Assembly (NCBI GenBank): GCA_037954325.1
Contig: JBBMNZ010000016.1
Span: 1,985,501-2,049,500 of the forward strand
Source of the DNA: Fistularia commersonii
Lineage: Eukaryota > Chordata > Actinopteri > Syngnathiformes > Fistulariidae
DNA length: 64,000 nucleotides
Reading direction: 5' to 3'
The position numbers and the translations under genes are program-made. Shown in pieces: positions 1 to 14,125 of the stretch. The notes below the pieces were generated by a model. The model was not told where the DNA came from, did no database searches, and was given only the letters and a program-made list of their open reading frames with translations. The stretch's first letter is position 1. Each line of letters begins with the position of its first letter.

Positions 1-860
1 TCGGCTTCAAGAGCTTTGCTGATATTTACACAGAGCGCATTGATCTGACGACGACAAAGAGTCGTAGACGTTCAAAGCCTTCCATCGTCATCGGACCCGT
101 ACGGAGTTTTTTTTTTTCAAAATGCCGTCGTAATAGACCTTAAGTGACGTCCGCTCATTATGGAATACGCGGCAAACAAGCTCGCGCTGCAGCCTCGACG
201 CCTTACGCTTTTTGCCGGAAAAACGAAAAGCGGCCCGGTGTTGCTGTTAACTCCGTCAAATACAAAGTATTCATCAACTTCAAATGACTCTAAAGGGACA
301 TCCGTGCACATTTAGCAGTCGTTAGCTCACCCCTGGATATCCGTCACCTTTGATTTACGATATAATTACAGCTATCTAAATCAAAATGTTGGCTGAGGAT
401 TCCAATCCACTGAAGTTATTTGCACCTGACAGCTCCGCGGCCCAGATGGGTGCCCGGTGGCCCTTATGACCTGTTCAGTCACCTCAAGTGGGAACAAATT
501 CATCATTGCAGCTATATCAGCAAAGGCTGCCTCTAGCCGTTGCGGTGGGCTGAAATGTCCGTCTCCTGCAATTAAATGGCAGCGACTGAGAAGGAAGTGG
601 CTCCTTTAAAATGTTGGGAACTTTCAGATAACTTCTGCCGTTTTCATCAACGGCCACAGGAAACCACAGCAGAACACATTTATTCAGGTGGACGGAGGGA
701 AATACCAGAGCCGGCACCTTTATTGTGTCCTAATATAGCGAGGCGGCTCGAACACCATCTGCGTGTGAGCGTAATCCAGCGCGACGGCTTCGAAACCTCA
801 AAGTGTACAAAGAGCTGTATAAAACGAGACCGTCCGGTTTCATCGCGGGGATTCGGTTAC
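1..860 (-). other. ddah1: DDAH1 intron 2, left part
   Basis: The interval starts at the exon 2 donor and runs off the left edge. I looked on the minus strand for exon 3, expected to begin with residues like EFFVGLSKRTN, and did not find it. Nothing else is recognised. Confidence 0.8.
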
Positions 861-960
861 CTGTGAAGAGGACATCTCCTCCATCCAGGGTGGCGTTCTC
901 ATCGGTCATCTCCACGATGTTCAGATTCAGCTCCTTCAGGGCGCCGTGCATCGCCGCGGT
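861..960 (-). CDS. ddah1: DDAH1 exon 2
   Basis: This 100-nt exon encodes 33 residues plus one base. It contains the strongly conserved blocks LNIVEM and DENATLDGGDVLFT. The Asp in TLDGGD corresponds to catalytic Asp127 of human DDAH1. The acceptor reads gttccag before ACC GCG GCG, and the donor reads ACA G then gtaacc, giving phase 0 in and phase 1 out. Joined to exon 1, the residue count between SRR and DENATLDGG equals the human count exactly. No exon 3 can be seen in 1-860, so the rest of the gene is outside the window. Confidence 0.95.
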
Positions 961-961
961 C

Positions 962-3900
962 TGGAACGGCAACATAGAGGAAGACGGAGATGAGCCGCGG
1001 TGAATTAGGGTGACGCAACACCAACTGCGATCGCTTTTCATTTGTGTTCGGGGCCCGCAAGAATGGAGCGGCGCCAGCGGAGGCCGTGGGGAGGCGGCGT
1101 TGCGCCTGGTACGCTCGAGTGCAACCGGCAAACGGAACCGAGAAGAAGAAGACAACCTGGTGTCGGTGTAACCAGGGAGCTTATTTCTTACAATGTACAT
1201 TACCATCGGCGGGGCCGACGCCACGTTTGCTATCGTCTGAAACGGAACTCGGACGACCGCGCTGCCCTCTGGTGGACGTACCGCTCGACAACGATTGCAA
1301 CGGAAAGCACGCCTGGGAGGTACGAGGGCGCCGAAGATTGACGTACCCGTTTATGTACGTGGCCCGACCATGACCGAGCCTTAAGGGTAGGTCCGATCGG
1401 ACATCTGCAAGCAACACGGCGGACCCCGGTGTGAAGATTCTCAATGGACTTCTGTCAGTGGCTGTACTTTGAGACTGATTGCGGTGAAACAAGGCCTTTC
1501 CCCTCTCGCTGGCTGGGATGACATCATTGTAATGAGCCATGAAATGATGTCATGTCAGGGGAGGAATGTTAAAAGTTTTAAGAGGCGGCGGCGGCTTCAG
1601 ATAGCAGGTACGCCGAAGGACCGGCAAGGCCTCGAGATCACGCTTTATCCTCCCCTAAAGTGCGGGGTCATCTGTCTTTCCCGTATTTATAGGAACAAAT
1701 GAACGGACAGCTGCCATCCGGAGGACATTAGGAAATGTTATGAAAAGCATCCCGGGGACGGAAAATGAGCAAAGTCCGCCTTTCACCTGCGCGCCCTCTG
1801 AGCGAACCCGAAGAGGGAAAGATCGGGTCTTTGTATTTTTTATTTTTTCGCCGATCCACGATGGCTCTGCTCTGTGGTATGACTCCGCCGTCCTGTTTTG
1901 GGGTTCCTGCAGGAGTACTTTCCAACGCCGGTCATGTTAGTGAGAGCATCAGTGTTTCCACAAGCCCTATCTCATTATGACCTCAGCCTGTTCACTGCGC
2001 TTTTTTGGCCCGAGACAATGCCTCCGCTTCCACTGGTTTACGGAGGGCCGAGCGATGAGGTCATTCAGGTGGACCGCCGCGCCTCTCGCAGATTACAAAA
2101 CAGAGGCCTCCGCACAGAAGGTTTAGGCTACCGTTTAAATCCAGCGGTCCGATTGCCCCCCGTGTGAAACGTTAAGGAGTCGGGCTGCGAATCACCCGAG
2201 GCCGCGGGATGCTGTGTTTTGACAGCCGAGTCACAATATTAGCGAAACTCGAAGCGTATTAGAGCTGTTTTTCAGCTGGATACAATGTCAACAAAAGGAA
2301 AACCATATAAAAACAGATGTCGGCAAGGTGTCGCCCTCACCTTGACTCGAAATGACGATCCTATATCTTTGGTTTTCATCGCTCTATTAACACAGATCCA
2401 GAGACGCTTATTTGTTCACAAATATCACAGTTTTTCCAGTTTCCATTGAAGCGAGTTTCCATTTTGGTCTGATCTCCACGCAGCGCCTCATTCCCTCTCA
2501 AGACGGCATATGTACCGAAATGAATGGACGCAAAATTCAACGTTTGCATATCGCCTTTGACGTCGACACTGCGTTTTATTTACCTTGGAGTGGGGACGCG
2601 CCGCCGGGCCCATACATCCTCGGACCGCTTCCCCCAATGTATTTGCTTTCCATGAGTGAGACAGTAGAATCCCACAGAATCATCAAACTTTCCTCCTCCT
2701 GGTTTCATCTTCACTGCGAGGAATTTCGCTCGTCTTTCCGCTTCAGTTAACCGGTGGGGATTGGGGGGGGGGGGGGGCAGTGTCCTTCCAACCTTCCGAG
2801 CGACCGGGTTCGCAAATTAATCGGCGGTTTCTTAAAAAGCTTCGACAGCAGCATATTCCAGCGCCGCATACGTTGCATATAGGTCTCGGTAAATCCTGCC
2901 GTCCAAAGCCGAGATCTGCAGATACGTCGCGTGACAAATAACACGGCGCGGTTCGGTTCAGTGCATTTTTCTTTCCCTGCTTCTGTACCATGTGGCCCTT
3001 TTCAAAATAATGGGATTTGTGCCGCACCGGCCGCCGGGATCAGCTCGCCGGGCGGTTATCATCACGATGCTCAGCGGTTGTGAAAGTTGCTTGGACAGCA
3101 GTGGAGCGTTTGAGCACGGCACCGTCGGCGATCATCACTTCCAGAGCGTGGTGTACATAGGAAAGCCCGGCCTGCTGATTTTAGCAAACTTTTTCCGGCC
3201 AGGACACTTTATCATCACCATATATCAGGAAACTAAAGTCATATTAGCCCATCCAGACACGTGTTTCTAAAAAAAAAAAACCCCACTGTCTACACGTCTC
3301 TGCACATCCAGCGAGGCCGGGCCAAGACCAACACAGCACAGGGGTGGTGACATCACATTTCAGCACCAAAGGTTGAGAAGTGATTCTGCTTGTTTTCAGT
3401 GGACCACTGCGCTACACGCATTAGCCACGGTATCACATTGTGCTGTCTCCCCACCGTTATTATCAGTAACTGCTTATTACTTTCTACTCCTGGTTTTGCC
3501 ACACTGGAGCCGCCGCTATCACGGCGGTTGTCTGCGTAAGAATCTGCCAAACAGCAACGAGCGGCCCTTTGCCTCAGCACTCTGGCATTTCCTCTGACAT
3601 CACCGGTGGTGATATGACCCACGGCGTGTTTAGTAGCACCCCGACCACCGTGCAGAATGTAACGGCCCCTATACATAGCCAGCCTGATGACATCTGCGCC
3701 GTCTCCACGCATGTGGTTCACAGCATCCGCCGGGCCTCTCTGACCTTCGCCGGCCCCGACGCTCGGTCAAAGGATGCAGGCGGAATGGAAAAAGACACAA
3801 AGAGATGAGGCTTTTTTTTTTTTTATGGATTCCACGGCCTGCACCTCATGTTTTGCGAAAACACCGACAACCCCGGACCGCCCAAACAGCCAAAGCTAGA

Positions 3901-6374
3901 GCTCCAAAAGAGCGGCTGGCGGTGCAGTCCGAACAGCTCCGCCTCGCCCCCGTCGGTTTTCCCCCCGGGAGGTTCAAATTGCCGATCTAAATCTTGTATT
4001 AACTCGAACGGCCGACACAAAGAACCAAAAAAAATCAGCCGGCCGGCCAACCAATATACAGCCTTCGATATCGCACAATGCCAAAGCAATATCGGATGAC
4101 GGTATCACGCACCGCAGATTTCCTGAGATTGTTTGGGCTTCGCGTGCACTGACGACAACAGGCGCCTTGGCATTTTCTCGCTATTTGCCAGACATTGTGA
4201 ATTGACGGGTCACTTGTGACCACACAAAGGCTTCAGGAGCTGCCACATGAAAAATTGCAGGAATAACACGACGCAGGTGGAGCGCCAATAACAAGCGGGC
4301 ATAAATCAGGTACGAGCGGCGGCGGGGAGTCGGCCCGTCGGGCCTCGACCTGCGGAACGTGTTGACCGGTGGCTGGAGAGCTGCCAGTTCACCTCCTGAG
4401 CGCTGCCGGGTTCCCCCTGAGCAAGGCACGGCCCCTGAAGCCACATCACAACCCAGCTTTGCAGGTCCAGACCGTGCTCTAGAAGCCGAGCTACAGAAAC
4501 CCAACTTTCACCCAGGACCGGGCGCTTGGAGGCGCTGCCTTTTACCCATGCAGAAACCTCGCATGGATCTCGGCTCTAGAAAACTAGCGTGCGACAGAGA
4601 CGGGTTTGCATGAGGACCGGCAAATACAAACGCTGATGTACTCATCCTGGTAACAAAAGCAACGCTAACAGCTACAAGGTTGTGGCAGACGGTGTACAAT
4701 GATGGCAATATCAATATGCATGAGAGAAACGAAGTGCAGTGGCAGCCTTCTCGCTGGGTTACCGCTCCATGAACGCACGGTTGTATTTCAAACCTGAGTG
4801 CAATCGTGCAAAGCGAGCGCTGAAGCTAATTCCCCTGCAAGGGATGGTTCAGGTATGCGACCGTAAAAGCAGATCGTCTTTTTCCAATCGGGTCACAACA
4901 TGCACACGAGTGAGCGTCTCAAAGTGATCTATCCTTCGGCGTGAGGCCCGGCGTGAACCCGACCCAGATTCTCCCGTCGCACCTCATGGACTTTACAAAG
5001 GCTGCTGGCAGCGGGATCGTAGCATTGTTAGCTTTGTCCCGCTGCCGACATCTGAGTCCCGGCCTGATTTTGACACATTAAGTTGCGATCCGGGGCCGGA
5101 TAAGGAAAACGTACCTCTTCTCTTTTCGGAACAACACAAAAGTCACATATCCCGGTCGCCGACGGCGGCATTGTTTGAGAGCGTGAGACCAGACGAGCCC
5201 CTGCACAATCACCACGACACTAACGAGAGGCTTCACATCTCACAAAGCTGCGTTTTAAGAGAAGGGATGTTTTTGTCAGTGATATCGGAGCACGTGTGAG
5301 CCTGTTTTTTCGATCGTTATGGCTCTCTGAGTGGAGTCCGCGTGTTCTGCTCGTGTCAGAACCGTGCAGGAGGTTCACCGGAAGCCCTCGCTGTGGGATG
5401 GTAGTAGATGGATGAAGTGAATGCGTGTCCTGCTCTCAGCCCGTCTCACTCGTACAGCACTTTGATGGACCATAACCCGGATGACGGACAAGCACTCTAT
5501 GAACGCATGTCCTATTATCACGCGCTTGCTCATAGCGCCCAGATTCGGATTCTCCATTCTCTCCTGGTCGTTCTCGTGGCACAGACGGTCCGCTCGGGTG
5601 ATTCCCGGTCCGTCGCGTCCTGGAGAGAAGACGCGTTTGGAGAAGACCTTCCTGCAGGAAGACCTCAGCAGCCCATCCATGCTGCACTCGCACCTCCCAT
5701 TTCTCCACTACCATGAAAAACCTCGTGCAAATCGCTATCTTTCGGCCTCCAGAGTGTAAATCCGGCAGACTGGACGTTCTGTTTGAAGTTTCACAGAACA
5801 TAAAGGAAAAACGTAAACACGGGCCGGCCCGGGGAGGGAGCCCGCGAACGCATAATAATGGGGATTTAATTCTCCCGGCTTTTTCTTTAATTCCTCTCGG
5901 GTTTCACACGTCTGCTGCATTTTGTGGCCGAGCATTAAGTCTTATTATCTGGAGTGGAAAAAGCTGTAAGTGTTCCAAAGCGGGGAGGAAAGAAAAGAAA
6001 GCAATTAACATACCATTCTCTTCCATTGCTAAACAGCTCCCCTGCTAATTAGCGCAGGTTGCGCTCGGTGCCAACGCTCCTCTTTGAAGCATTGGTTTAA
6101 ATTACAGAAAAATAAACGGAGCGGGTGGCTCGTCAACCGTCCTGAGCTCTTTGTGCATTTTTCTCATTCTGTAGTCTTGAAGGTCGCACACAATCGCCCT
6201 GACACGGCCAAGAAGAGGTGTTTAGGAGATCAACGGGACGTCCTGGAAGGCTTAACGCTCCTCTGACCTCCTGACTGCGTCCACCAAGAACAGGTGCTGG
6301 ACACGTTTGGTCGGAAAAACATCTCGACCGGCAGGGAACAAGCTAGATCAGCGGACGCTGCGGCGGCGCCGGGG
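962..6374. other. Intronic stretch without recognised genes
   Basis: Apart from the possible SINE fragment near 4.4 kb and poly-G at 2764-2778, nothing is identified. Short ORFs on both strands overlap each other and lack family motifs. Confidence 0.6.
4365..4455 (-). repeat. Possible SINE fragment
   Basis: The motif 'ccctgagcaaggcac' with flanking 'gagcgctgccgggttcc' resembles the body of a common fish SINE. The rest is too diverged to be sure. Confidence 0.35.
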
Positions 6375-6570
6375 TTAGCTCTTCACCCTCACAGCCAGAA
6401 GCTCCTCAGGATTCTCCACGTTCCTCCCGCAGGAGGTTCGGCGGCGACCGTGACGCAGCGAATGGTTGCATGTCTCCATATGTGACCCTGCGATTGGTCC
6501 AGGGAGACCCGGCCTCTCGCCCGATGACCGCCGGGATTGGCTCGAGCCCAACCAGCAACCCAGACCGCAG
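6375..6570 (-). repeat. Teleost interspersed repeat (family A), diverged
   Basis: Reverse orientation; shares 'cctcacagccagaag', 'ggattctccacgttcctcccgcaggaggtt', 'gaccctgcgattggtccaggg' and 'cctctcgcccgatgaccgccgggattggctc' with the better copies at 40.8 and 49.3 kb. Confidence 0.6.
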
Positions 6571-9500
6571 GACAAGCGTCGCGTAATGGACGACTAAATG
6601 AAAACGTAATTGTAACGCCGTCCTACGTTTGCCATTATCAAGTGGACTCTTTATGATTTCATAATGGACAGTGACGGGGTTCAGTATGTCTTCTCTGCAG
6701 CTCCTGGTGCCGTCCACAAATTCCTCTCCCGCTCGCTTCTACTCAGGCCCCCAAAAGCCTCCCGGTGGGGTCGGAAATGCTCCGCCGGCGGCTTCCCATG
6801 CAGAGTGGCCTATTATCTCCCGGGGAGAGCGGACACCCAATACCCCGCCCCGCCTGGATGCCAGCTCCCTTTGCCAGCCCCCCCTTTCGGTTCTCCTCTT
6901 CCCTCCTCTCGTTTCCCCCCCGAGCGCCGGGCCAGGCGACACGCTGTTCGCCAGCGCCCTGCTTTGAATGAAAAAAGGCCCTTTTAAAATTCATTAGGGG
7001 TCGGAGCTCTCAGGGCCGGCCGGTCTGCCTGTCACATTCCAGCCGTTCCACCGGCGCACAAGGGGAGACGCTGAGAACGCTCTTTTATTTGGCGGCTTTT
7101 TGCGGGCCCCGGCTCCGTTATCCCTCCCTCGGCCCCCTCGCACCGGCGGATATCGCATTCTGCGAGAAGGGACCATCAGTCTGATAGGGCATGGTGAATT
7201 TGGAAAAGGGAACCGGGCGCAGAAACAAAAGCATTCCTAAGAGTCATCCTAGCCGCTCCGCACCAGGCAGCGGAGTCCCACGCTCTGGTATAATGGGGGT
7301 GGACTGGAGGGGGAGCATTCCTCCGATTCTCACACACAATAAGGTTAAGCTCTTTAGAGCAAAAAGTGTCATTATCTGGGGCAGTTGGTGAATTCGCAAA
7401 GGAGTCGGAGCGGGCATACATGAAGGTGAGCGCGGGCCGGAGCCAAACCGCCTCCCGGTTTGGCAAACGTACGAAAAACGAGTGGAGACGAACGGCCGAC
7501 GGCTCTACGTCCACCTCGTTTGCGCTCTTTTGGCCAGTCGGCGGGGACGCTCGCTCGGGAGTTGGATTTCTTCTCATCCGCCGATTCTTAATCCGGTGTT
7601 TAGCATGTCTGCGGAGCCCAGAGCTCATGGCTCGCGAGAAAAAGAACGCTTGAATGGCAGAACGCCGAGCCAATGCAGAGGGAACAAACAAACAGAAAAG
7701 AAGAGAAGGGAATCGCGAGGGAGGACATCTGTGCACAGGTTGGAAAAAGGAGACGGCGTGCGTCAGGGGACGGTTCAAAGAAAAGACAGAACGCCGCTCC
7801 GATTCGGGGCATTAGAACCGGCCCGGTTTGAAACGAACACAGGGATCTCGTGCGCTGGGGCTTGAAAACAGAAGATATGACGGGGTTATCGCCTCCTTCC
7901 AGAACTCCGGGTTGCACTCCCGCAGCGCGCCTTCTAACCGCATCAGAAGTCACTTATTGACCCCGGAAAGCATACGAGTCATGTGTACGCGCATGTATGG
8001 AAAAAGAACCGGTCCCGATGAAGTAACGCGGTCACGGTGGTCCCCGCGGTTGATCGCCGGGGGCAACGACCTCGGGGAATGGATACGGTCAGAGCCGGTG
8101 ACAGGCGTCTGAAATGACAACAACTCATTTAGTCGCGGCTTCAAGAAAAACAAGCCCTCGGCGGGCCGTCCTTGGCCCTATCCAAACAAAGCCTTTGTGT
8201 ATGTTGAAACATACCTGCGGTTAACCAAACTATGACACCCCCCCTTTCTTCCAACGAACCCCCGGCTTTAGGATTACATAAATGTTTAGAAGTAGGTCAA
8301 TAAGAAGGAATGCGCAGTTAACAGTAGCAGTCCCGGAGACCCTCGCACCGCATCAGCCAGATGGATCTGGCAGGCTGCCCGACTGAGAGAGCTGCTTCAG
8401 CCAAAAAAGAAAAAAACCCAGCGGCGCTGTCGGGCCGCTTCTGCCGGGGCTCCCGGGATATCAGGGCTCCGAGGAGGAACGTGCCACGATGGGTTCTGCT
8501 GAAATACATCTACAGCTGCGTTGGACGGGGGCAACGAGGCCGGCGCTCACACAAATCATTTGAATAGAGCCTCGCGCTCCTCTGATTGCACGACGGAAGG
8601 TCCTCGACTCGCTGAACGCTTTTGTAATGAAAGACTGCGTTTCAGAGCTGGGAGCTCATACGGGTTCAAGTTATCAAGTCTCAAACTGGAGCCCCCCCCT
8701 GCCTCCCCTCAGCAAAGCTCCACAGGCCATTCAGCATTTGAGGCAGAAAAGTATCTTTAAGTGAAATACTATTACGAGACTATCGCATTTCATCCTGCCG
8801 CTTTTGGGTTCCCATCTTGATCCTCTGTGTATTTTGCGCGAGGGGCAAACACCACCCAGATCGTCCTCCTGCAGGAAATGCTGTCCAGACGATGTAGAAG
8901 CAGCAAAAATAGTAAGAAATCATGCGTTCGCTTAACATCCTCTCGTCGGAGATCTGTTCCTACGGGCCGATGAAAGGCTATTTTTCAACTAAGCTCACCG
9001 AGAAACGCCCTCACGTCTTACTTGTGGATCAAGAAACAGAAGTAGGTCGTAGGAAAATGAAAGTACAGAAAGATAAAAAATGGGAGCGAGCAGATCGCTC
9101 GCGGCGGTGACGTTCAGTGAGGTGAGGCGGGAGAGGCCATGCCTCTTGGAAAATAAAAAATGTCAAATGAAAAAGAGAATTAAATGGTTAAATTTACCAG
9201 CGACTCGTATTAAGAACGTATTTTTCATTTATCTTCACCTGTTTTTTATTCAAAATGGATGGAATTTCACATTTACTGTTCAAATTCTGTGACGAGGCGT
9301 ATGGCGAGGCTGCCGACTGTTGAGCCTCAATGCTGACTGACTGCTGTCTTGCTCTGCACTGAGAGCATACTGCTGTCTCTTCTCGGTACGTTGCTACTAA
9401 AATGTTTCAACACTTTTGGTATATGAACTTCATTTTTAATTTGTCAACAACTGCATGTGTGTTACTAGTTTCTTGTGCTGAGCGATCAAAAAACAGCTGC

Positions 9501-10329
9501 GAAGAGCCACCAAGTGAGGCACGCGGTTCCCCTGCCTCATGGCTGGGGGCGCTTGGGATCCCAGGGATTCTTCTTGCGACTCCTCGGCTTATTGTAGTGA
9601 ATAAGCTGCTCTGTAGGGTTAAGTCAGTGCCTCACCAGCCATCAACCTCATCGCACGTCACTGGCTTGCGGTACCCAGAGGGCGTATGCCGGGACGCAAG
9701 TGACGCCGCCTCTTCCGAAGTAACGTTGCGCTGCTTCAGATCAAAATTAATTGTTCTAAATAACAATGGGTATATCAAGACGGGTACGACAAAGGCGGAG
9801 GACCCGCCGCATTCCGTTCAGAATGAACTCCAAGGTTTAAGTGCCAAGTGATTCAGATAACGTCTTGTGCTTTAACGCCTCGCGGGTCAAGCTCACGCCG
9901 AGCGGAGGAGCCGCAAAAATAAACAGAAATAGGAGTCTGTTCGACGAATCCAAAGTTTGTCCCAGAGCAAATAAAGAGCTCCGTCCGATCAGGAGGCCCT
10001 CGAAGAATGTGTCTGCTGCCGACCTCTCGCTGTGATGGCTCCACAAATACAGAGAGCTGCGGGCAAGGGACCGGTGGAAAGTAGAAGGATGGAAGCTGCC
10101 GGAAACAGAGGGGGCTTCAGCAAATACATCCTTCACGCCCGACACCCACTCTTAACACGCTCAGCCTCTGCGCTAACAACAAAGAGGGATTAGCCGACAA
10201 ACTCCTTCCTCTGTGGGAATTTCAGCTGCAACTTTCCAGGCTACGTTGGTCCCGCCTTGTCAAACTGTCAAAGGTCTCCACTTATACATCTCCGTCACCC
10301 GTTGACACACACCGAGGGCGGCGGAGCTG

Positions 10330-10515
10330 CTGTGCCCGACACTAACCGGGCTTGGAAATTGAAATTGAACTGGCAACCCTTGGACTGGAGGGACGCCCGC
10401 AGCCCCGAAGCGAGCAGGAGGTTACCGGATTGTCCGAATTCATGTACGAGAAGGCGAGAACCCCGCCTCTTGCCCAGTGACGGCCGGGATAGGCTCCACC
10501 CCTCACGAATCTGAC
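10330..10515 (-). repeat. Teleost interspersed repeat (family A), partial
   Basis: Only the 'cccgcctcttgcccagtgacggccgggataggctcca' end is clear, with a faint 'agcaggaggttaccgga' part before it. Confidence 0.45.
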
Positions 10516-13500
10516 GGCGAGAGAAAAATCAAAGAGTGAGTGCTGTTCAGCCACCGAAGCTTCTCTCTGTCTCTTGAGCCGTTCACCTGCCGTGAGAAAG
10601 GAAAGCCAGTAAAAGTGTTTAACGGCGGCAGCAGCAGCTCACCCGGGGTCGCGTATGCCGAGAATGCAAAGAGCCGTTAGGCCTTTTTCCGTTCTGGTCT
10701 CTTTTCTTTCTTCCCGGGAAACCCTACTCGACATCACCTTTGGCCTACCTGGGATGACAGACACGGGACCACCCACAACTCCACCAAAGATGGACGAGCT
10801 CGGAGTTCAAGGTGAGCGTGCCGCACATGTCGCTCATTCAGCCGGCTGCCGTCAAGCGCGATGCTCTACCGGAATAAAAAGAACCGCTATTAACTGAAGC
10901 GGGAGGGCAAATCGAATGGGAGTCTGCTCATCGAGGGGATTCTGAAAATGCGGGAGGATTTCCAGAACCGCAAGGACGGTAAAAGGATATCTGGCGCCCA
11001 GAATAAATTCTCAGTTCAACTAAAAAAAAAAAAACAATCAGAAGGATGTCATTCTTTGACTCCACATTCGGTTTGCCCTGAAAAACATGTGGATGTTGTG
11101 CCATCAGCTGCTTTCCGGCAGGACACTTCTGAGAGGGTCCAGCTGGAATTTGGGGGCAGAAATTAGCAACTAACCTTATAGTTTTGCATCCCACAGGCAG
11201 TGAGGGACCTCGGCAGGGTTGAGGTGTCTTTATCCTCTCCCTGCACTGCTTCGCCTCGCGAAGAGCCCCGTTTGTCGGTAGCTCGCTCTGCACTTATTTA
11301 AAAATGTCACTCCTTGGTCTGCAAGAGGTGTCCGGTAATGGGCATGCCTCGGAGTAGGAGCTGCGACGGTTCTGCGAACCGATGTCCACGGTTCCTGGTT
11401 CCTCTAGAACCGGCCTCACCCCTAAAAACGTTCTCAGAACTGCCAAAAGTTCCTACGCTGCAAAAGCGTCTCATCTCTGGAAAAAAAAATAGCGGTGGTT
11501 TATTTCTAAATGCACTCGAGGAGCAGGGATGACATTTCTTTTTTACTTGGACGGCGCGGTTACTGGAAAGGAAATCACACATAGGAGCAAAGACGTGACG
11601 AATCAGCGCTTTGATTCGGAGACGGGACCCGAAACAAAACAGAAGGGAAATAGAGCTCCGGGGACACGGCCAATCAAAGAGATACATTTTGCAAACACGG
11701 CGAAACGGTTTGAAAAACAAAGCTGCACGTAGCCGCCGCCGCGGCTACCTAATTTAGTGGCGTGAGAGAATCAGGTAACGCTAAATGAAAATCCGAAACG
11801 GGCCGCGTTGCAGTCGTATGCTTGGACGCATACGGGCCACGCAGGAGGGTTTGTGGAAGTCCATATGGTGGAGGACAGACAGAGAGGACTAAGTGAACGG
11901 AAAGTGGAATGCCTGACAACTGTCACAAGATGTAACTTTCCCATAACCTGTCAGGCTTTCCGAGTGCTGCGGTTAACCAGTGCTTATTACCCTTACAAAA
12001 TCAAAACTTGGCACCCATCTCACATGTACCAGAGATGATTCAATTTAGACGATTTGAGTAGGAATCCCCATTGTGTTTGTTTTAGTTCCACGGGTTGAGG
12101 CCTCTGGAAAGCCAAAGTAAAAATACCCAGAGCTCCCACATATTTAAGTTATTTCAACATCGGTGAGGCCCAAGGTGTACCACAGTCCGACCAAACACAC
12201 TTGCGAGGATTGTCTGAATTTATGGGTCCCGGAGCCTGACCTTCCGCGGGCCGTGCGGGGCAGAGGAATGCTCTGCTTGGCGCGTCGAAGGGGACGGACC
12301 TACGTAAAGGGGTCAAGAAAGGAAGTGGAAGGTTTGATAAACAGATAAAATTCTTGGCGATGGCTTTCCCCTTCTCCCCCCCGGCCTCCCTCCCACGTCG
12401 CGAGTCCTTAAAGTGCACGGGAGGGAAAGAGGAACCCCTCGCGAAAAAGGTCAGGAAAGCCAAGAAAAATCCGGGGAGGGAAGCTGAAGAGAGTCAGGGA
12501 ATTCTTACCTCACTGGTTATGAAAGGTATGACTGACAAGTGCAGTCGAACTGAAAACACGCCTCCCGACGTGCGTTCTATTACGATTAATGTCTGTTGAC
12601 ATTTTTAATATCTGCAGAGAGGAATTCGTGCGTTTATATAACGGGCCGCCTTTGAAGGCGGCACGTACAGTGGAGATAGCCGAAAAACCCATTAATGCCT
12701 TTTCATGTCTGCATTCTTTTCATTGTTGAGGTGTTCCAGTGGTCGTTTCCCCGGCATTCTGAAAGACGTCGGGTTGGAAAGTGAGCTCGCAGAAAGAAAA
12801 CACCATCATACCACACGGGCGACGCCCACGCCTTTTAAAGAATGCAATGGACGTGTTCCCAAAGGAGGGGGAAAAAAGAAAAGAGAGGACCGACCGACTG
12901 CCCGTTATTAGGGATTTCCCAAAACAGCCGAGCGGAGCTCGACGCAGGAGAGGCCCTAGTATGGAAAAATGAAAAAGAAGGAGTATACGTTTTAATCTCG
13001 AGGGGGGGAAAGAGAGACGGGCCAAAAGGTTTCCCATAAATGCTAATGAAGGGCTTTCCCAGAAAGAAAACCTTTTTCTTTCCCCTCCTCTCAGGACGAA
13101 ACAAGAGGTCACGTGCTAACGCTAACCAGCAGGGCCGGACTCGTCGGCTTTTAAAGGTGAAAACCAGGCCGAGGCGTCCAGATCCCGCTCGGACCGAGTG
13201 GTGAGGTGACTCATTTCAGATGACGACCCGGAGAGAATCCAACGACCGTCGCACAATGGAAAAAGGAAGACAATTGTGACTTTTGCCGAAGGTCCCGGGT
13301 ATCGACGAACTTCCCCGAATCGATTCGGAGTCGGGATCGACGGCCTTTCGTGAGCAGAAGGCCGAGTTCACACCCGAAGAAGAAGCGGATTCTGTCACCT
13401 CTGGAAATTCGTGTTTATCTTCTTCCTTTTAAAAGAGGCTATTTACGTCCGACGGGGACCGAAAAGCCCCCCAAACATCGTTCCATCACATGAAACGTAA

Positions 13501-14125
13501 GAAAAGGAGGTCAGCGTTTTGTAGACTGACCACCCGCCGAATTAGCTCTACTCGAAAACAGATTTATTCCACCGATTCCTCCACTTTGATCCCGGTTTCC
13601 TGTGGAAAGCTCAGCCGGGACGAAGGGAACGAGCCCGAGGAGACATTTGGCCGAGCGCTTGACAAGACGTGCTGCTAGAACACTCAACAAGGGATTAACA
13701 GTTTAAATCAGTCAACAAAGCTACGAGCGTCTGTTATTTTTAGCTAGGCGGCCACTGAATATCGATGTCAAATCATAAACCAGATGATTCGACGGTCAAA
13801 ACGATCGCCCGATGGACGCGGCGAGGACGATAATGCCGGTGGAAAAACACAGGCCACATAAAAAGCAGGCACATCCTGAGAATCCTCCTTAAAATCAGCT
13901 CAGAAAACAGCTGGCACGCAGCTGCACGCCACACCGACGGAGCTCGGGAGGGTAACGGCTCGGCCGGCGAGTTCGCGAAGCCTCCATCTCCAAATCGCGG
14001 AAGCTGTACTTACACCGATGGTGACGCCGAATGAAAGCAAAGAGTCTCGAGATCTTTGTGTTCTTTGAAAATAAAGTACGGCGTGGTCTTCAAGCTAGCA
14101 GGTACGTGTTTCTAAAGCCCCCACA

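Noticed and set aside
1..860. DDAH1 exon 3
   Set aside because: No minus-strand reading resembles the expected EFFVGLSKRTNQ region; exon 3 must lie outside the window.
7176..7778. 200-codon ORF on the minus strand
   Set aside because: No recognisable domain, overlapping ORFs of similar size in other frames, and GC-rich sequence where long stop-free stretches are common. No splice or promoter context.
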